Assembly (NCBI RefSeq): GCF_000003815.2
Contig: NC_049995.1
Coordinates: 8,119,897-8,183,896, forward strand
Origin: Branchiostoma floridae
Lineage: Eukaryota > Chordata > Leptocardii > Amphioxiformes > Branchiostomatidae
DNA: 64,000 nt
Direction of reading: 5' to 3'
How positions within the stretch are numbered: position 1 is the stretch's first letter; the number at the start of each line of letters is the position of its first letter. The notes below the pieces were generated by a model, which did no database searches, was not told the DNA's origin, and worked only from the letters and a program-made list of their open reading frames with translations. Both the position numbers and the translations under genes were made by a program. This document shows, piece after piece, positions 33,846-47,100 of this stretch.

Positions 33846-36342
33846 TCACTGAAAATTTAGAGTTATATGTGTAGAATTGAAAGTAAAATGTATGCTTTGA
33901 GGCCGAATTTTGATTGTAGAGACTGCTTTCTGTAGATGAAAACACTGCATATTATTTGGGCCTTTCTTGGTACACCTTTTTTCCTAGAGAACTCTCCACC
34001 CTACATTCAATAAATATGTAACGCTGTAGGCTATATAGCCAATGTGGAAATATTTATTAAGACATACTAGTATATAGCATTGCATAGATAAACATATTCA
34101 CCTAGCTACCAGGTACTAGTAATATATTTTTACAAGGCCCAGGCATAGTAAACATATTTACCTGCCTTGGCCTTGTATAAATATGAGAGAACGTATAATA
34201 GAAATATTTACGGAATTTGCACTTTTATAGATCACATATTGGTGTAAGAATCGTGCAAACACTTCGATTTTGCAACAGAAAAAAATGATTCAAACCTGAC
34301 ATGCTGATATTATGATGCACCTAAATGTGATACAAGATATCTCTTCTTGAAATAGACGCATGCGCTCTGTCATGTTTCTACTATGTAGATTAAACTTTAC
34401 TTTCCTGATCTGTTGTGTCGGCTTGTTTGACTCATTGACTCTATATATATAGTTTACATAATCATACTTTCTATAGCGACAGGCAATAAGTCTCACTTAA
34501 TGACAGACACGTCGATTCAAAAACATAAAAAGAATTCGAAACGACACACATGTGGAAATATCAGAGACAGCAGACGTCACCCAATGACAGTGTGAGTTGA
34601 GGACTGTCAGAAAAGCCGACCGGTCTAAAACACCAACATCTGCTTAATTGGAGATTCGGTCTGGTTCAAGTACTATACAACAACGCCCTCTGTCAGAATG
34701 TGGTGGTATTGTACTACCAACAAGGGACCATTCATTGAAGCAGTATCTTATCTCCCAAGTATATCTTTGTGGGCAAATTTGTTGTGGTTTGTGACTGCAA
34801 ATGCATCCCTCTCCAAGATCCGATCGCTTTTACAGATAAATGGCCGAAAGAACAAAATAACCCCCCAAAATACTTCTGATCGAATATTATACAGTAATAA
34901 TCTTTATTGCGCATCCATGCCCGAAGGCTAAATGCACAAAAGGACCACATGCGGTCTTATGATGCAGAGTAAAAACTAGGCTGAATGGAAAGAGAACTAA
35001 GACACTATGTGTTACTACAGGTAATATCGTATACTATCACTATATCATATACTATCGCTATAAAATATAACGTTAACCTCCTTGTCACAAATAAACTCCA
35101 AAGTACTATCGACTAGTGAAGGCAGTTTTGTGACGACTCTACTTCATCCAATATAATGAAGAAAATCTATTGTACAGAAGCCAGAGTCTTCTTGTATATT
35201 TGTTTGTTTGTTTGTCTGTTTGAGTCTTTATTCATCCATGCTCGCAATGTTTGGCTCCATCCGGGTTGCATGCTCTAAAATTGAACACGTCATGCGTCAG
35301 CAGTCGTCACCAGATCATGCGATCTGCGTATGATGCAACCACTGTCCAGTGACAAACCACCACTGTCCAAATGTCTCCGGGACACGATATTGCGTCACCA
35401 GCACCCTGTCAACCGACAAACCTTACTGCGTCACAGGCGATTGATCGAGTAGCCGACCTGTGCCCACTGCAGGCCTTTCGCACGCCTTACGTTATCCACC
35501 AATCAGAGCGCGGCACGTTCTTTCCCGCTTTGTTATGGTACCAAACCATTCATGTTGGATAGGGGTCCACATAATTTAAAGTCCCCATTTTTGGAGCTGA
35601 TAGAATATAAAAACATCATAAATACATTATAAACGATTTTTTTTTTGCTTTTGAAAACTTGTTGATATGAAGAAAATAATACTCATGAATAATAAAACAA
35701 AGATTTCACCCGTTTTATACCTTGGTATAGCCCGCCATTTTCGCGCGCGATGTTGCAACCGCAGCCCAGTCAATGGCCTAATATGGGAGAAGCCCGCCAA
35801 ATAAAACGACAGAAGATTCCAAGAAGGAAAAGGGTGTAGATAATGACTATTTTGTAACACTTAGCTTTAAAATAGCACTATTCACTACAATCAACATCTA
35901 TTGAGTATCAAATATAAAATATTCATTAAAAACCAAGTTTAAAATTTTATTATTGATATAAAAAATATTATTTCTAAAAAAAAAGTCACGAAAAGACACC
36001 CCCATAGACAGTTTCAGTACGACTACCCCAGACGCTTTCAATCTTTGTCATTGCGTCATCACTGTGATGATGCAAGAGCCGAGCATTTGGCGCGCCTTTT
36101 TACTCACTCCACAGCCTTCCGCTGGCAGAAAATAGGCCCAAAAGGAAGTACTTCAACATATGACTCAGTATTATATAAACGTTACTAATTCTCTAAGACA
36201 AATACGGCCAAACAACACGTGGAAGCTTTAACGTTGCCTTCCCTTTTTGCCAGTATAAACAAATGCTTTTATGATGGCTCAGCCGTTCCTTTAGATTTTG
36301 CGGAAGCAAAATACAATCAAAATTTTATTTATTTCAGAAAAA
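33846..36342. other. Intergenic spacer upstream of the Tribbles gene
   Basis: No gene seen. A (TTTG)n stretch at about 35,200-35,220 next to GAGTCTTTATTCATCC may be a LINE or SINE tail. A CCAATCAGAGCG box near 35,499 in a CG-richer stretch (35,280-35,530) could be regulatory, but no exon follows it. Confidence 0.4.
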
Positions 36343-36428
36343 TAACGTTAGTTATTCGTTCTTTTTAATTGGTTTATTGTTTTATTAACGTTAGTTATTC
36401 GTTCTTTTTAATTGGTTTATTGTTTTAT
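36343..36428. repeat. Exact 43-bp tandem duplication
   Basis: A 43-bp AT-rich unit beginning TAACGTTAGTTATTCG is present twice in direct contact (36,343 and 36,386) with no visible difference, indicating a recent duplication. Confidence 0.9.
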
Positions 36429-36965
36429 TAACTCCTTTATTTGCCGCATGTACAGTTATGCGTATTTTGCTTCTTTGCATACTTTTTACCTAGGTTAGAA
36501 AACTAGATAGTATATAACGTTGCTTGTTCACTCACGAGATGTGGGCCTTTTTTTGTTTGTTTGTGAGCTTCTTGGTAGTTTTGATACTCCAATGAATTAT
36601 TTTAACTATCTTATTTTAATTTGGAATAAATTATTTTAACCCACTTGGATGCTCGAAGCGATGAGTGTTCTTTTTTTTTTAAAGAAATCTAATGCGAAAT
36701 CGCGAAGATTCTTGAAATTTTATTCATAGACATAACGTGTTAGAGGAAAATTATTGACAATGTTTTTTAATGTCTGTGAAGTTAAAAAAAAAGATTCAGT
36801 GTGATGACCAGGATTATAGGCTTGACATTGTATCAAACTTCCTTGATATACTAAATGATAGGACGAAAACACAACGACTCGTGCCGTAATAATTTTTTTT
36901 TTTCACAAGAGAATTGAATTTGAAGGTGCAGAAAAAAATTGGCGCCCGACACTTGCCATGCGGAG

Positions 36966-37907
36966 TGATATAAGTTGACGTGTATCTGTGAGTCGGTGCC
37001 GTGTGGCGAAGGGGAGGGGAGTTTCAGACCAGGCAGGACACGCAGGTAGCGCCATGGAAGGACGTACTTTTCGCCATTTCTGCCTCTAATTCGGGGTCGG
37101 CCGGGAAGATCGGGCCAGCCCGGTTAGTTCGGCTAGCTCAACTCAAGCCTGCGGAGCCGCGTGGAGCTTCAGAGCGTCGCCGATCCCGAAATAAAGGCAT
37201 CCAGAGCCGAAAGGAAGAGAGAGAGTTGGGGGCCTACCCTGGTCTGCGGTCCGGCCATCTTGCGAAGGACGTTACGCTATAAGCAGCACGTATAGGGTGA
37301 TTCACGTCTTGCGCAACGCCTTCCGATCTTGAGACATAGTCATTGTTGCCACTGTGGATCGCAATTCCTCCCAGGACTTTTTCCATTGCAGCTGGACTCG
37401 CCACATTGCGACAAAGAGCCAAGGTTCGTCACAATCATATCTGGTCTTTTCTCGTGGCATCAATTTTTAGCCACGTTGCGTTGCCAACAAAGACATCGTG
37501 TGTTTGGCGTAAACCGTACACACGGAACGAGCTTCGAGAACTCTCGATTCCCGAGGAATTTTTGATTCCTTTCCAACTGGAAAAACAGAGAACTGCAACG
37601 ATCAAGACTCGATGTTCGAATCATCGTGACTTTTCTTCAGTGTTTTTGCTATTTTGCTGCTACGCACAACAAAAAATAGAGCCTCGCGGGGACTGACTGT
37701 TGTCTATTGTATATTGTGATTGTGAAATCGACACACAACGAGGGAAAAATCCCGAAAACTCGACCTTTTTTCAACATTCCAACGATTTTTTGTAGCATCC
37801 AGCACTAACTCCTGAGCATTTTCTTGCTCGTAATTTTGTTGCAATATATTTCCTAGACTCGTACTTGTAGCCGATTTTCCACAAAGGAGGAAAAGGGAAG
37901 GCTCCAT
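36966..37907 (+). promoter_or_regulatory. Tribbles core promoter and long GC-rich 5' leader (candidate)
   Basis: A TTGGCGCC string (about 36,939) and a TATA-like GATATAAG (about 36,967) precede a CG-rich stretch running into the Tribbles ATG. If transcription starts near 37,000 the leader is about 0.9 kb and contains several upstream reading frames, the longest 93 codons from 37,001. Long leaders with upstream frames fit a tightly controlled regulator. The start site itself is inferred. Confidence 0.4.
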
Positions 37908-38156
37908 ATGAACATATACCGCTCGAATCCCATCCCTATCAACGATGAGAACTATAAGACGGTTCCGTTCGACCCACCACCCGATCTAAGTTGTTCACCT
38001 TCTAGTCCAGTTCTCAGTCCAAGCAGTCCACCATGCTTTCCACAAGAACAGGAGGAAAGTGTGTCTGTCATTGGGCAGTACCTGCTGACCAAGCAGCTGG
38101 ACGGAGGCCTGTTCGAGGCTATTCACACACTCACAGAAGAAGAGTTTGTGTGTAAG
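37908..38156 (+). CDS. TRIB: TRIB exon 1
   Basis: 83 codons from ATG to the VCK lysine, donor GTGAGT, phase 0. Encodes the Ser/Pro-rich N-terminal extension ([17 protein letters not shown]) and the start of the N-lobe ([18 protein letters not shown]). The glycine-rich nucleotide loop is not recognisable. Confidence 0.92.
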
Positions 38157-41100
38157 GTGAGTTCTAGGCTAAAATTTTACCATCATCATTGTGGAGTGTG
38201 TTTTTATGTCGAGGTTTTACGACGACAAGCATTTTTATCAAATTTGACTTTTCTAGTGATGTGACTTGGGTGACTGCTGCGTCGAAACACTTCAAACTTG
38301 AAGTTGAATCCTACAAAAAATTAAAGAAAATTGTAAGAGTGGATACCAAATTACAGTATTGTTGCATCATCATAGTTACATGTAGATGCACATCGACGTA
38401 GTCTGCAAAATTTAATGTTCGCTGTTTTGAAGCTAATGTAATACTTCGGTATGGTTTGGGTTATGTGTGAAACTGAAAGTGCTTTCTCGTGCGTCCTCTA
38501 CTTCAAAATAAAGAAATTACGAAAATAACTCAAAACCTGAAGATTTCAGTAGTTAGCTAGCTCTTTCCTTGTAACCGTAATATGTTCGGAACTACTCTTG
38601 GTAGCTTTGCCAGCATTTGCGCAGCTGGAAAGTTTGGATACGATATCAAATTTCCAATTGTTTTTTCCACAACACTATAGTACCTGCTCTCTGTATCCAT
38701 TTTTCTGGGCATGTTGGTACATTACGACAAATGCGTCGAAGTTTTCGACTGTTTTCCAGTACGTGATGAAATATAGCACCCAGTGATGCAAGGTGTCTTG
38801 TCCCATCCCTTCTTTAATTGAACAGTCAACAACTCAGCGCTCTTTTAGGGAAGCCAAACGACATGCAGTTTTCACTGGGCAAACATGCGGCACAGTCGAG
38901 TCTTTGTCTCGCCCCTATTGGTCACCTTTTGTTGATGCGTTCCCGCTTCTTACACCATGAATGGACCACTGAAACGTTAGTAGTGCAAACAGAACTCGCT
39001 ACGCACCAGTTTTTAGAGGAAGAGAGCCTCTGTGTGTGGTTGGCTGTTTTAGGTCAGTTGTTTTAGGGAAAAAAAAGACAAATCTCTCAAAGTACTACAA
39101 GAGGACATGCGCATGATGCTGGTATTGTGAGATAGAAAAGAGCATCAATTTCACCTATAAACAAAATGCAAAGACAAAGTCTTTCATATGGTGATGAAAT
39201 CATTTTTTTCGTATGAACGATGTAATATCTTTGCAGGGCAAGGTGTAGAAATGCGACATTTTTTTTCGGACAATGCAAGCTGCTTTTTTTAACAGGAAAA
39301 AAAGATGCACATGTTACCTTATGAATATTCAACCCAAGTGTTGAATAAAAGATTCACTTACAGAGGAAGCACCTGCCCATATACTGTCTTTTCATTAGGA
39401 AAAAAAGGAGGGAAAAAATATGATGAATCTAAAATCTTTAGGAAAAGGAAAATGCAAGTGCTAAAAAGCTAAATATGTGGGTTTTTTTAGTGCTTTTATG
39501 GGCTTTGTGTTTGTTTTTGGAAGTAAATTGAGTCTGAAATTGTACAATTCACACCTAGTTAAGAACTGGTGCCCCCAATTCACAGCTTCCAGCCCCCTTT
39601 TGAAGTGAAAATACAAGCCCTTGTGCCAGTAACAAAATTCATTTAGCACCCTTACACAAAATGGATTGTTGTGTATTGTAAAACTTCAACCTTGCCAAAC
39701 CCACATCCTAAACTAGCACCTTACATAGCACCTATAACTGTAGTAAAGTCAAAAAAAAGAACAGTTACAGAAACAGAAAAATCGTAGCTTTGAAATTTTG
39801 TTTTTGCTCGTCATGCCTTTGGAACCAGCTTTGACACAAATCTTTGGTAGACTCCTTAGAAATTAGGACTCAAGAAAGTTATTGTGTTGGGATATTTCAA
39901 GTCAGAGTTGAGGGATTTAAAGGTGTACGCATGTCACGATTTTGCCTTTAGGGCCGGAAGCTCTGTTTCTGGCTGGAAACCTTCCATTGTTGTGTAGTAT
40001 TTGCCGCAATCCAGAAAACCCCAGATGATGCCAGTTGCAGCTGGTTTCCTTTCTTCAAGCACAAGATTTCTACTATTTGATGTGTCAAAACCTCTTGTAT
40101 CTTTAAAGTTCGTCAAAGGAAAAGAACTTCGTATGAACAATTCTCTCGTTAGGCTACCAACGGAAACGTAAATTCAATAGAGCATTTTGGTTTGAGTCTA
40201 TAGCAAATCAATTACGACGGAATCTAAGAAAAGACTGCGCAGTAGAACTGGGAATGCAACAGTTGAAACGGAAAGGTAGAAGAATTGCGTACGAGTGGTA
40301 AATGTAGACCATATTTTTACCGTATAGTGAAGAATAGCTGCTTGAGCCGTCAATTACTAAGTTCCCTGCAATGAAAACCACCTTTTGTATGTGTCAAGCG
40401 CAGGTGACTGTACCTGTCCAAAGTGTTTGGTACTACCATCACTAGATGAGTCATAGAATAATCATCTGACTCTTTAGACTTAGAACAAGACACCGTATTC
40501 CTCGTGATTGTGAACAAAAGACAAGTAGAAGTTGGTGCCAAGACGTCTTTTTTGTCAAGACGTTTTGGCAACGACTTCACAAAAGAAGTCTTACGCATAG
40601 GCTAGATTTCTAAGGAGGAAGTCTCACGACATTCCTTTAGTTAGTCATGTGCAGTCGTGTGTGTACTAATACTACTGAGAAGAATTTGAACAAATCTCTC
40701 CCAACGTTTTTATCGTCTTTGATTGTGTAAGTCGTGACGAAGATCACGACAAAACGGCGTAAAATATGCAGCCTTTTTAGGATGTATATGAAAAGTTGTG
40801 GGATACTGCCAAACCTATATAACCGACTACCACTACACAAGGACTACTTGGCCAGTGCGACCACTTTTTTTAGCTTTAGCAAGCATTAAACTTAAAGTTC
40901 CTGTCTATACTAGTATAGTGACCACCTGTCCACATAGTCATTAGACCAGATTTTTTCTGTCTCAACTTCAAGTGATTTTTTGGGCAGTTTTGATTTTCTT
41001 CTCTAAGTAGGCACAGAAAATAGTGTAGAACAAGTTGCAGAAAATGTCTAGTGTAAAAAAAGAAAGACGCAACACCAAAAATTTTAAAAGTTGTACAATC

Positions 41101-44100
41101 TAAGTCTGTATTGGGCGTGTTACAAAGCTAAAAACGGTGCTACTCTCGTGGTTGTGCAATCTTTCCGTATGTGCCGCAACACCTACGATGACCTGAGCAC
41201 GCGGCGGTGGCGTATTGTTTACTTTGAGTCACGCCGTGCGACAAGCGGACTGAAGTCTTCTTAATGACCAACGGCTGGAATGAGTCACACATCTCGTTTT
41301 ACACCTAGGCTAGAACAAACAATGTTGGTCAGGTGACAATTGTGTACACTTGTGTGGATTTCAAAGGGTTGCATCATACCCTGTGCATAACAGTTGGAGC
41401 AGTGCCATGGGGAAATAAGGGGGAAATCTTTGCAACACAAAATCATCACAATAGTTCATCTGTGTTCGTAGTCAGTTAAATGTAGTACAGGGCTCTTTTT
41501 CAACAATGAATTGTAGTGAATTTTTGCCAGTCTTTTTTTGCAGTGTTCTTCAAAATTCAAATGGTTCAATTTCAGCTTTACCCAATTTTTTGTGCTTTTA
41601 CAACTAAGACCTTTTTTGTGCTTTTGAGAACTTTTTACACGAGTGTATCCAATGTAATTGCAAAATGTCTTTATATATAGCAGCATGTATGTATAAAATC
41701 ATGTGTAGCAATAAACAATGATCTTAATGTTGCGATAATTCAAGTTTTTAACTGCCAAATCATCCTTACTTAGAAAGATGCATGAATTTTTCCAGTTTTA
41801 GAAGTTGTTCAACACCAAAAGTGTGTGTCACGATATCATACCCAGCTGTTACACACACAAGTTACTCATGCTCACACCCTACATTGTGATGTGGCAATGT
41901 GGATACAATGACATCATGTAGTGGAAAAACTTCACACCAACTCGCTACATACTCCCCTCTCTCCTTACCTCTGTGATAATTAAAACCTAATTGATTTGTT
42001 TAATTTGGATGTGTTAATTGGATTCTACTGCAGCTTGGCTTCCAAAAATCAAGCCAATTTTTGTTGGTTAACTGGTTCACAATGAGTTGTACTACTGCAT
42101 GCTTGTATAAATTGCTTTCTGTTAAATTTACTCATTATAATGGTATAGTATATACAAACCATTACCCAATTCTGGTTATTCTGTTCCAAAATTATCACAG
42201 TTGTCCTAGCTAGCTTATATGTCGCTTAGGAAATTTCCATGAGATTGCTACGCGATTTCCTGCGAGCATTAGGCCTCGGATAATCGGGTTAAACCGCCAC
42301 GAAGGTCGCATACTCCAGTATGCAAATGAGGTGGGCGTGACCGGTGGCACGAAGGGGTGGGTTGTTGCATCACTCCGTGTGTAATAGGGGGGCAATTTCT
42401 GGTCATAGGACCAGTATGTACACAAACAGCATGTGATTCTGTTTTGAACTGAAGTCTGATGTAATTCTGCATTGCAAAACTGTTTTGTATTTCATTCAAC
42501 AAATTATCTTGTGACCATCTTGAAATACTGGTGACACTATGTACATGTACAAGTAAACATTGCCTTGTGTTGCATCATGTGTGTTAGTGTTATAGTCTCT
42601 TCAGTGTCTTGGTATTTTCAGTATCCTTGATTCTTGAACTGGAGTCATAACATAGCTTATGATTTAATATCCAGAACATTCTAGAACATTCTGTTTACAA
42701 CTAGATGCTTAGCTTTTTTTGTTGTTGCAAAATCACTGACTGGTGAATAATGAAAACATTTTTTTGTGTGTGTGAATTCTGTCTATTAACTTGGTATAGT
42801 ATGCAGAAGAAAAAGATGAAAATATGAATAAAATGAGAATCCAATTTTTTTCTATGTTTGGGACTTAAATTCTTATGTATATATTGTATGCAGATTCGAA
42901 ATGCAGTCAAAAGCAATGGCAAAAAATGATGTTGAAATTTTTTGGTGTTGACAATTTTTTGTTGTTGTGTTTCCGCGCAGGTTTTAGAGATCAGTCGTTA
43001 CCGTGAGGCCATGGCAGCTAACTTCAACGTACTACCTCACGACAATGTCAACCAGATCGTAGAAGTCATCCTCGGCAACAAGAACGCTTACGTTTTCTTC
43101 GAGCGTAGTCACGGCGACATGCACTCGTACGTGCGGAACAAGCGCCGGCTGAAGGAAGAAGAGGCCGTGTGGTTGTTCTTCCAGATCGTGTCCGCGGTCG
43201 CTCACTGTCACGATAACGGGGTCGTGCTACGAGACCTCAAGCTGCGAAAGTTCGTCTTCCAAGACCCAGAAAAGTAAGTTTCCCCATTTCTAAGACAACC
43301 ATAATGTTTTTACTCATAAGATGAAACACCTGTTTTGTAAAAAGCCCTATTGCAAAATACTGCAGTCTTGTGAAAAAAGACTTACTGCAAAATACTGCAG
43401 TCTTATAAAAAGCCTTACTGCAAAATACTGCAGTCTTGGGAAAAAAAGAGTTGCTGCAGTAAGGTTTTTTACAAGGCTGCAGTATTTTGCAATAAGGCTT
43501 TTAACAAAACAAGTGTTTTGAAAAGATCGAAATCCATCCACGGTGGTAAAAAAATACGCGGGTGATGTTGACAGAACCTTTTGAGCCGCGGAAGTGTCCA
43601 CTTCCCGCATGTTTAGATTACCTCAGGTTAGAAGGAAGTTGTTTGTTGGATGAGACGGGGTTTTAGGTTTCTGTGTCAGTACAAGAGCTAACTGTACAGT
43701 ATAGTAGGCGTTTGTTTTGTAGGCTGGGTCTTAGATAGTTATCCGAACCAGAATCTCAAGTGTTTTGAGTAAGGGTCAGTTAGTGAAGTCTTTTCCCATG
43801 ATGGTGTGTTGTTCAGTGCTTTTACTAATTTAGCTACAGTGCTCTTCAACTTTTTTGTCTTTCTTTTTAGTTCTTTTTAATGTTGGTTCACCTTTATCTG
43901 TGGGGTGACCTATATCTGTTGCTTCCCCTAAAAACGTGGTTTTTAGGAATATCAAGTCAACGGACTTGGTTTCAAATTGTAAGATTTTAATACATATTTC
44001 AGTTTGAAACCACTGTCCACCGATTTCATATCCCTTTAAACTCTCTGTTTTTAGATACAACAGATATAGGTTACCCCACGGATAAAGGTGAACTAGTGTT

Positions 44101-47100
44101 ACATATTGTTATATTTTTATAAATATTGCAAAAAAAGGTAAATAGAAAAAGAAATATAGGGTAGGGTTTTACCGTTACAAGGTCTATATTTCATATCTCC
44201 TGAAGTTCCAGGAAATATTCTACATGCCTTTAAGCTTTGCATATCTTTGCCTGACAGAGTTCAAAGCCCCTTTAAAGAAAGATATTCCTGGCACATATAT
44301 ATGACTGGGAATCCATTATCAGGGTTTGGGGCACAAAGGCATGCGGAGAAATTAATGGATATAGAGGGAAGTCGGATTCCGCTGACGGGTCCCGCAGTGA
44401 CGTCAATCGCTCATTAACGGGAATAGCTCGGGCGAGATTGCGTGGAAATTTGAATTCGGTCGACGAGGTTATGTGTAAATGTCTGTGGTGGCGTCTTCTT
44501 TGCCCTTGAGCAAGCTTCCATGTTGTAAGGTACTTTTGTGTGCAGAAATACTGCATTGAGAAGTTGGTGCCAAAATTACAAGTACCCTTGGCTATGCTAT
44601 CCTTTTATGTGTTGAAGAGCAATTTTATGAAGATTAATGCTTTTTATGTTTGCCAGGAAGGTTATGCTTTTTTGAGACATAACTTTCCAGGAAAATTCTT
44701 TAATATCATTTTTCATCCTTATGACGACTTGTGTTATTTGAGTAGAGAGGGTTGTCAGCTGATATAGCTATGCAAATGAGGACCTTATTTGCATAATCAA
44801 TTAGAAACCTTGCAGATGCATTATTTTGTGAAGTCACAGAAATCTAGTTGACAGATTTTTTTACTGCTGAATTTACACGAAACAAGGTACACGTCCTTGA
44901 TATTGGCCGTGTGATCTTGTTAGCTGCCCACAGTAGAACTAAGGTTGATATTCTCCACCCAGACAAACGTCTTGAAAGACGTGCCGAATGTACAGAACAG
45001 ACAGACTTGGAGTCAGCAATAATGACTGTTTGCGTATCCCTTACCGTTGGCATGGGCCCAGGACTTGGTGCATTGAAGTCTGTCTGCCCTGTTGGCAGGT
45101 GGAAGCCAGCCAAAATGTGGTACACAATCCTATCTTATGTCTGGAGCTAGACATGCCGACAAACCAATTCATACCGGGTCCAGGGTTCTAGCCAGGATTT
45201 TATTTTAGCATAGTGGGAATGGCATAGCAGCCAAGCAACAAATCAGGAGATTGTGTGGAAGGGGCATCTTGGCTCCTCCACGGTGAGATTTTGACAAGGT
45301 AGAGTTAAAAGTTGGCACTCTGTTAACATCACATGTAATGTGAGGGATTTTTTGGTCAGTTTTGAATGGCATATCATCATTTTTCATTGTTCAGACATTG
45401 ATTAGACATTGTTGAACAAGCAAATGACAGCAAAGCACCAATACACTGGTTAAAAATAAGCATAGTGGCCCTTATGTTAGCGTAGTGGTCCCAAATTTTA
45501 GCGTAGTGGCCCACTACGCTAAGATGCACTAGCTAGAACCCTGTACCCTTCAATGTCTCTCTGTACAGTCCCTACCAGGTTGCATGTAACACTGTCGAAA
45601 CTGCGCAAGAAAGCCGCTCATTGGATTGCTAAACTGTTGATAAAATGTCTGGAGCTAGAATTAGTAGAAATGCCGACGAACCAATTTGTTGTACCCTTCA
45701 ATCTCTCTTGAAAAGCATGATGTAACATTATAACAATGTAACAGTAGTCTATGTTTACGTGTGCGGATTTAGAGCAACTTCACAAGTGTCTCTTTTCGCT
45801 GCGGAAGGGACCGCGTATCCGGTCTTGGGTCCGTTCCAGCGATAGACCAAGGAGAAATATTTGCTCTGTCTGGGTTGGTAGACTTTTTGGCAAGTCTCCC
45901 ATCTTTATTGCGCAACTTTTTTAATGCCCCTCGGCTTTGGACACTGTATACAAAAGTTTGTACAAAAAGGCTATGTTGTTGTTTTTCAAAGGTATTTGGG
46001 TTCAAATGTTAGAATATATGCAACCATGCTACAAAGTATATTGAAACTGCAGGGTTAGTGCATTTTTAGCGTAAAGGGACCACTACACTATATTCTCAAC
46101 CACCATACTAAAATAAGGACCACTACGCTAATTTTCGACATTCACTTGTGGAACAATGTCAATCCAATATGATGATATGTCACTCCGAAAATTCTTCAAA
46201 TTACATGTCATCCTGGCTAGAACCCTTAACTGATAGTCATACTTGCACAATGTTTAAAAAAGCCGCATGTTTTACCACAAATAAAATACCACATCCGTCT
46301 TCAAATACAGCTCTTTCATTTCGCTATATGAAAATTTCTATAAGTCTTTCTGTATACTCTCATATGCACAAATGGGAATGTCTTGCTATGCATAATTCAT
46401 GGCTCAGTTTGACGCAGGCACGCGGGAAGACGAAGGAATGCTTAACGTTCCTTGCAATTTCCGACTGACAAATGACCTTGCCGCGTGACGCCCTTGGTTG
46501 GATCCGTCTGCTGAGATTGTGTGTAGCGATAATTAACTTGAGGAATTCACCTTATTGGGGCATGCATGTTGGAATACGTACTCTGTTTTGGTTAGTAATT
46601 GTTGAGTCTTCCAGTAGGATATTAAGGGGTCCAGAAAGATGACATAGAAAAAAGAAATTTAGAAATCGTGGCTATGTTTTAACAAAGAAACAAAATGGGG
46701 AAAGATCATTTTCCTTTGCAGATCATCTCACCATCATAATTTTATTTCTTGCAATACTATATGAAGGTTTTGTACACCATTGATCTAAATGAAATAAACA
46801 TTCGCCAATAGTTCCCTGTCACTACCCGGGGCTTGTTATTGATAACTGGCAGAAGGTTTTCAAAGTGCCAACATGAAATGATGCAACTGCCACTCACATG
46901 AAATCACATGAGTTCCCAGAATCACGGCTAAAAGTAGAGAAATCAATACTGATGGCTTGTTCAAAACCAGACTGATAGTATAGCATACGCTGTACAAAAA
47001 GATAGAGGTGACAATTAGAAATGTATGTAAATTTTTAGATTTGTATATCGTTTTACTTTAGACTGACAAGCTATTAAAACTGTGGCCTACATACATGCAT

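Noticed and set aside
37001-37282. Separate 93-codon gene upstream of TRIB
   Set aside because: More likely an upstream frame in the long TRIB leader; its Arg/Ala-rich composition follows the local GC content.
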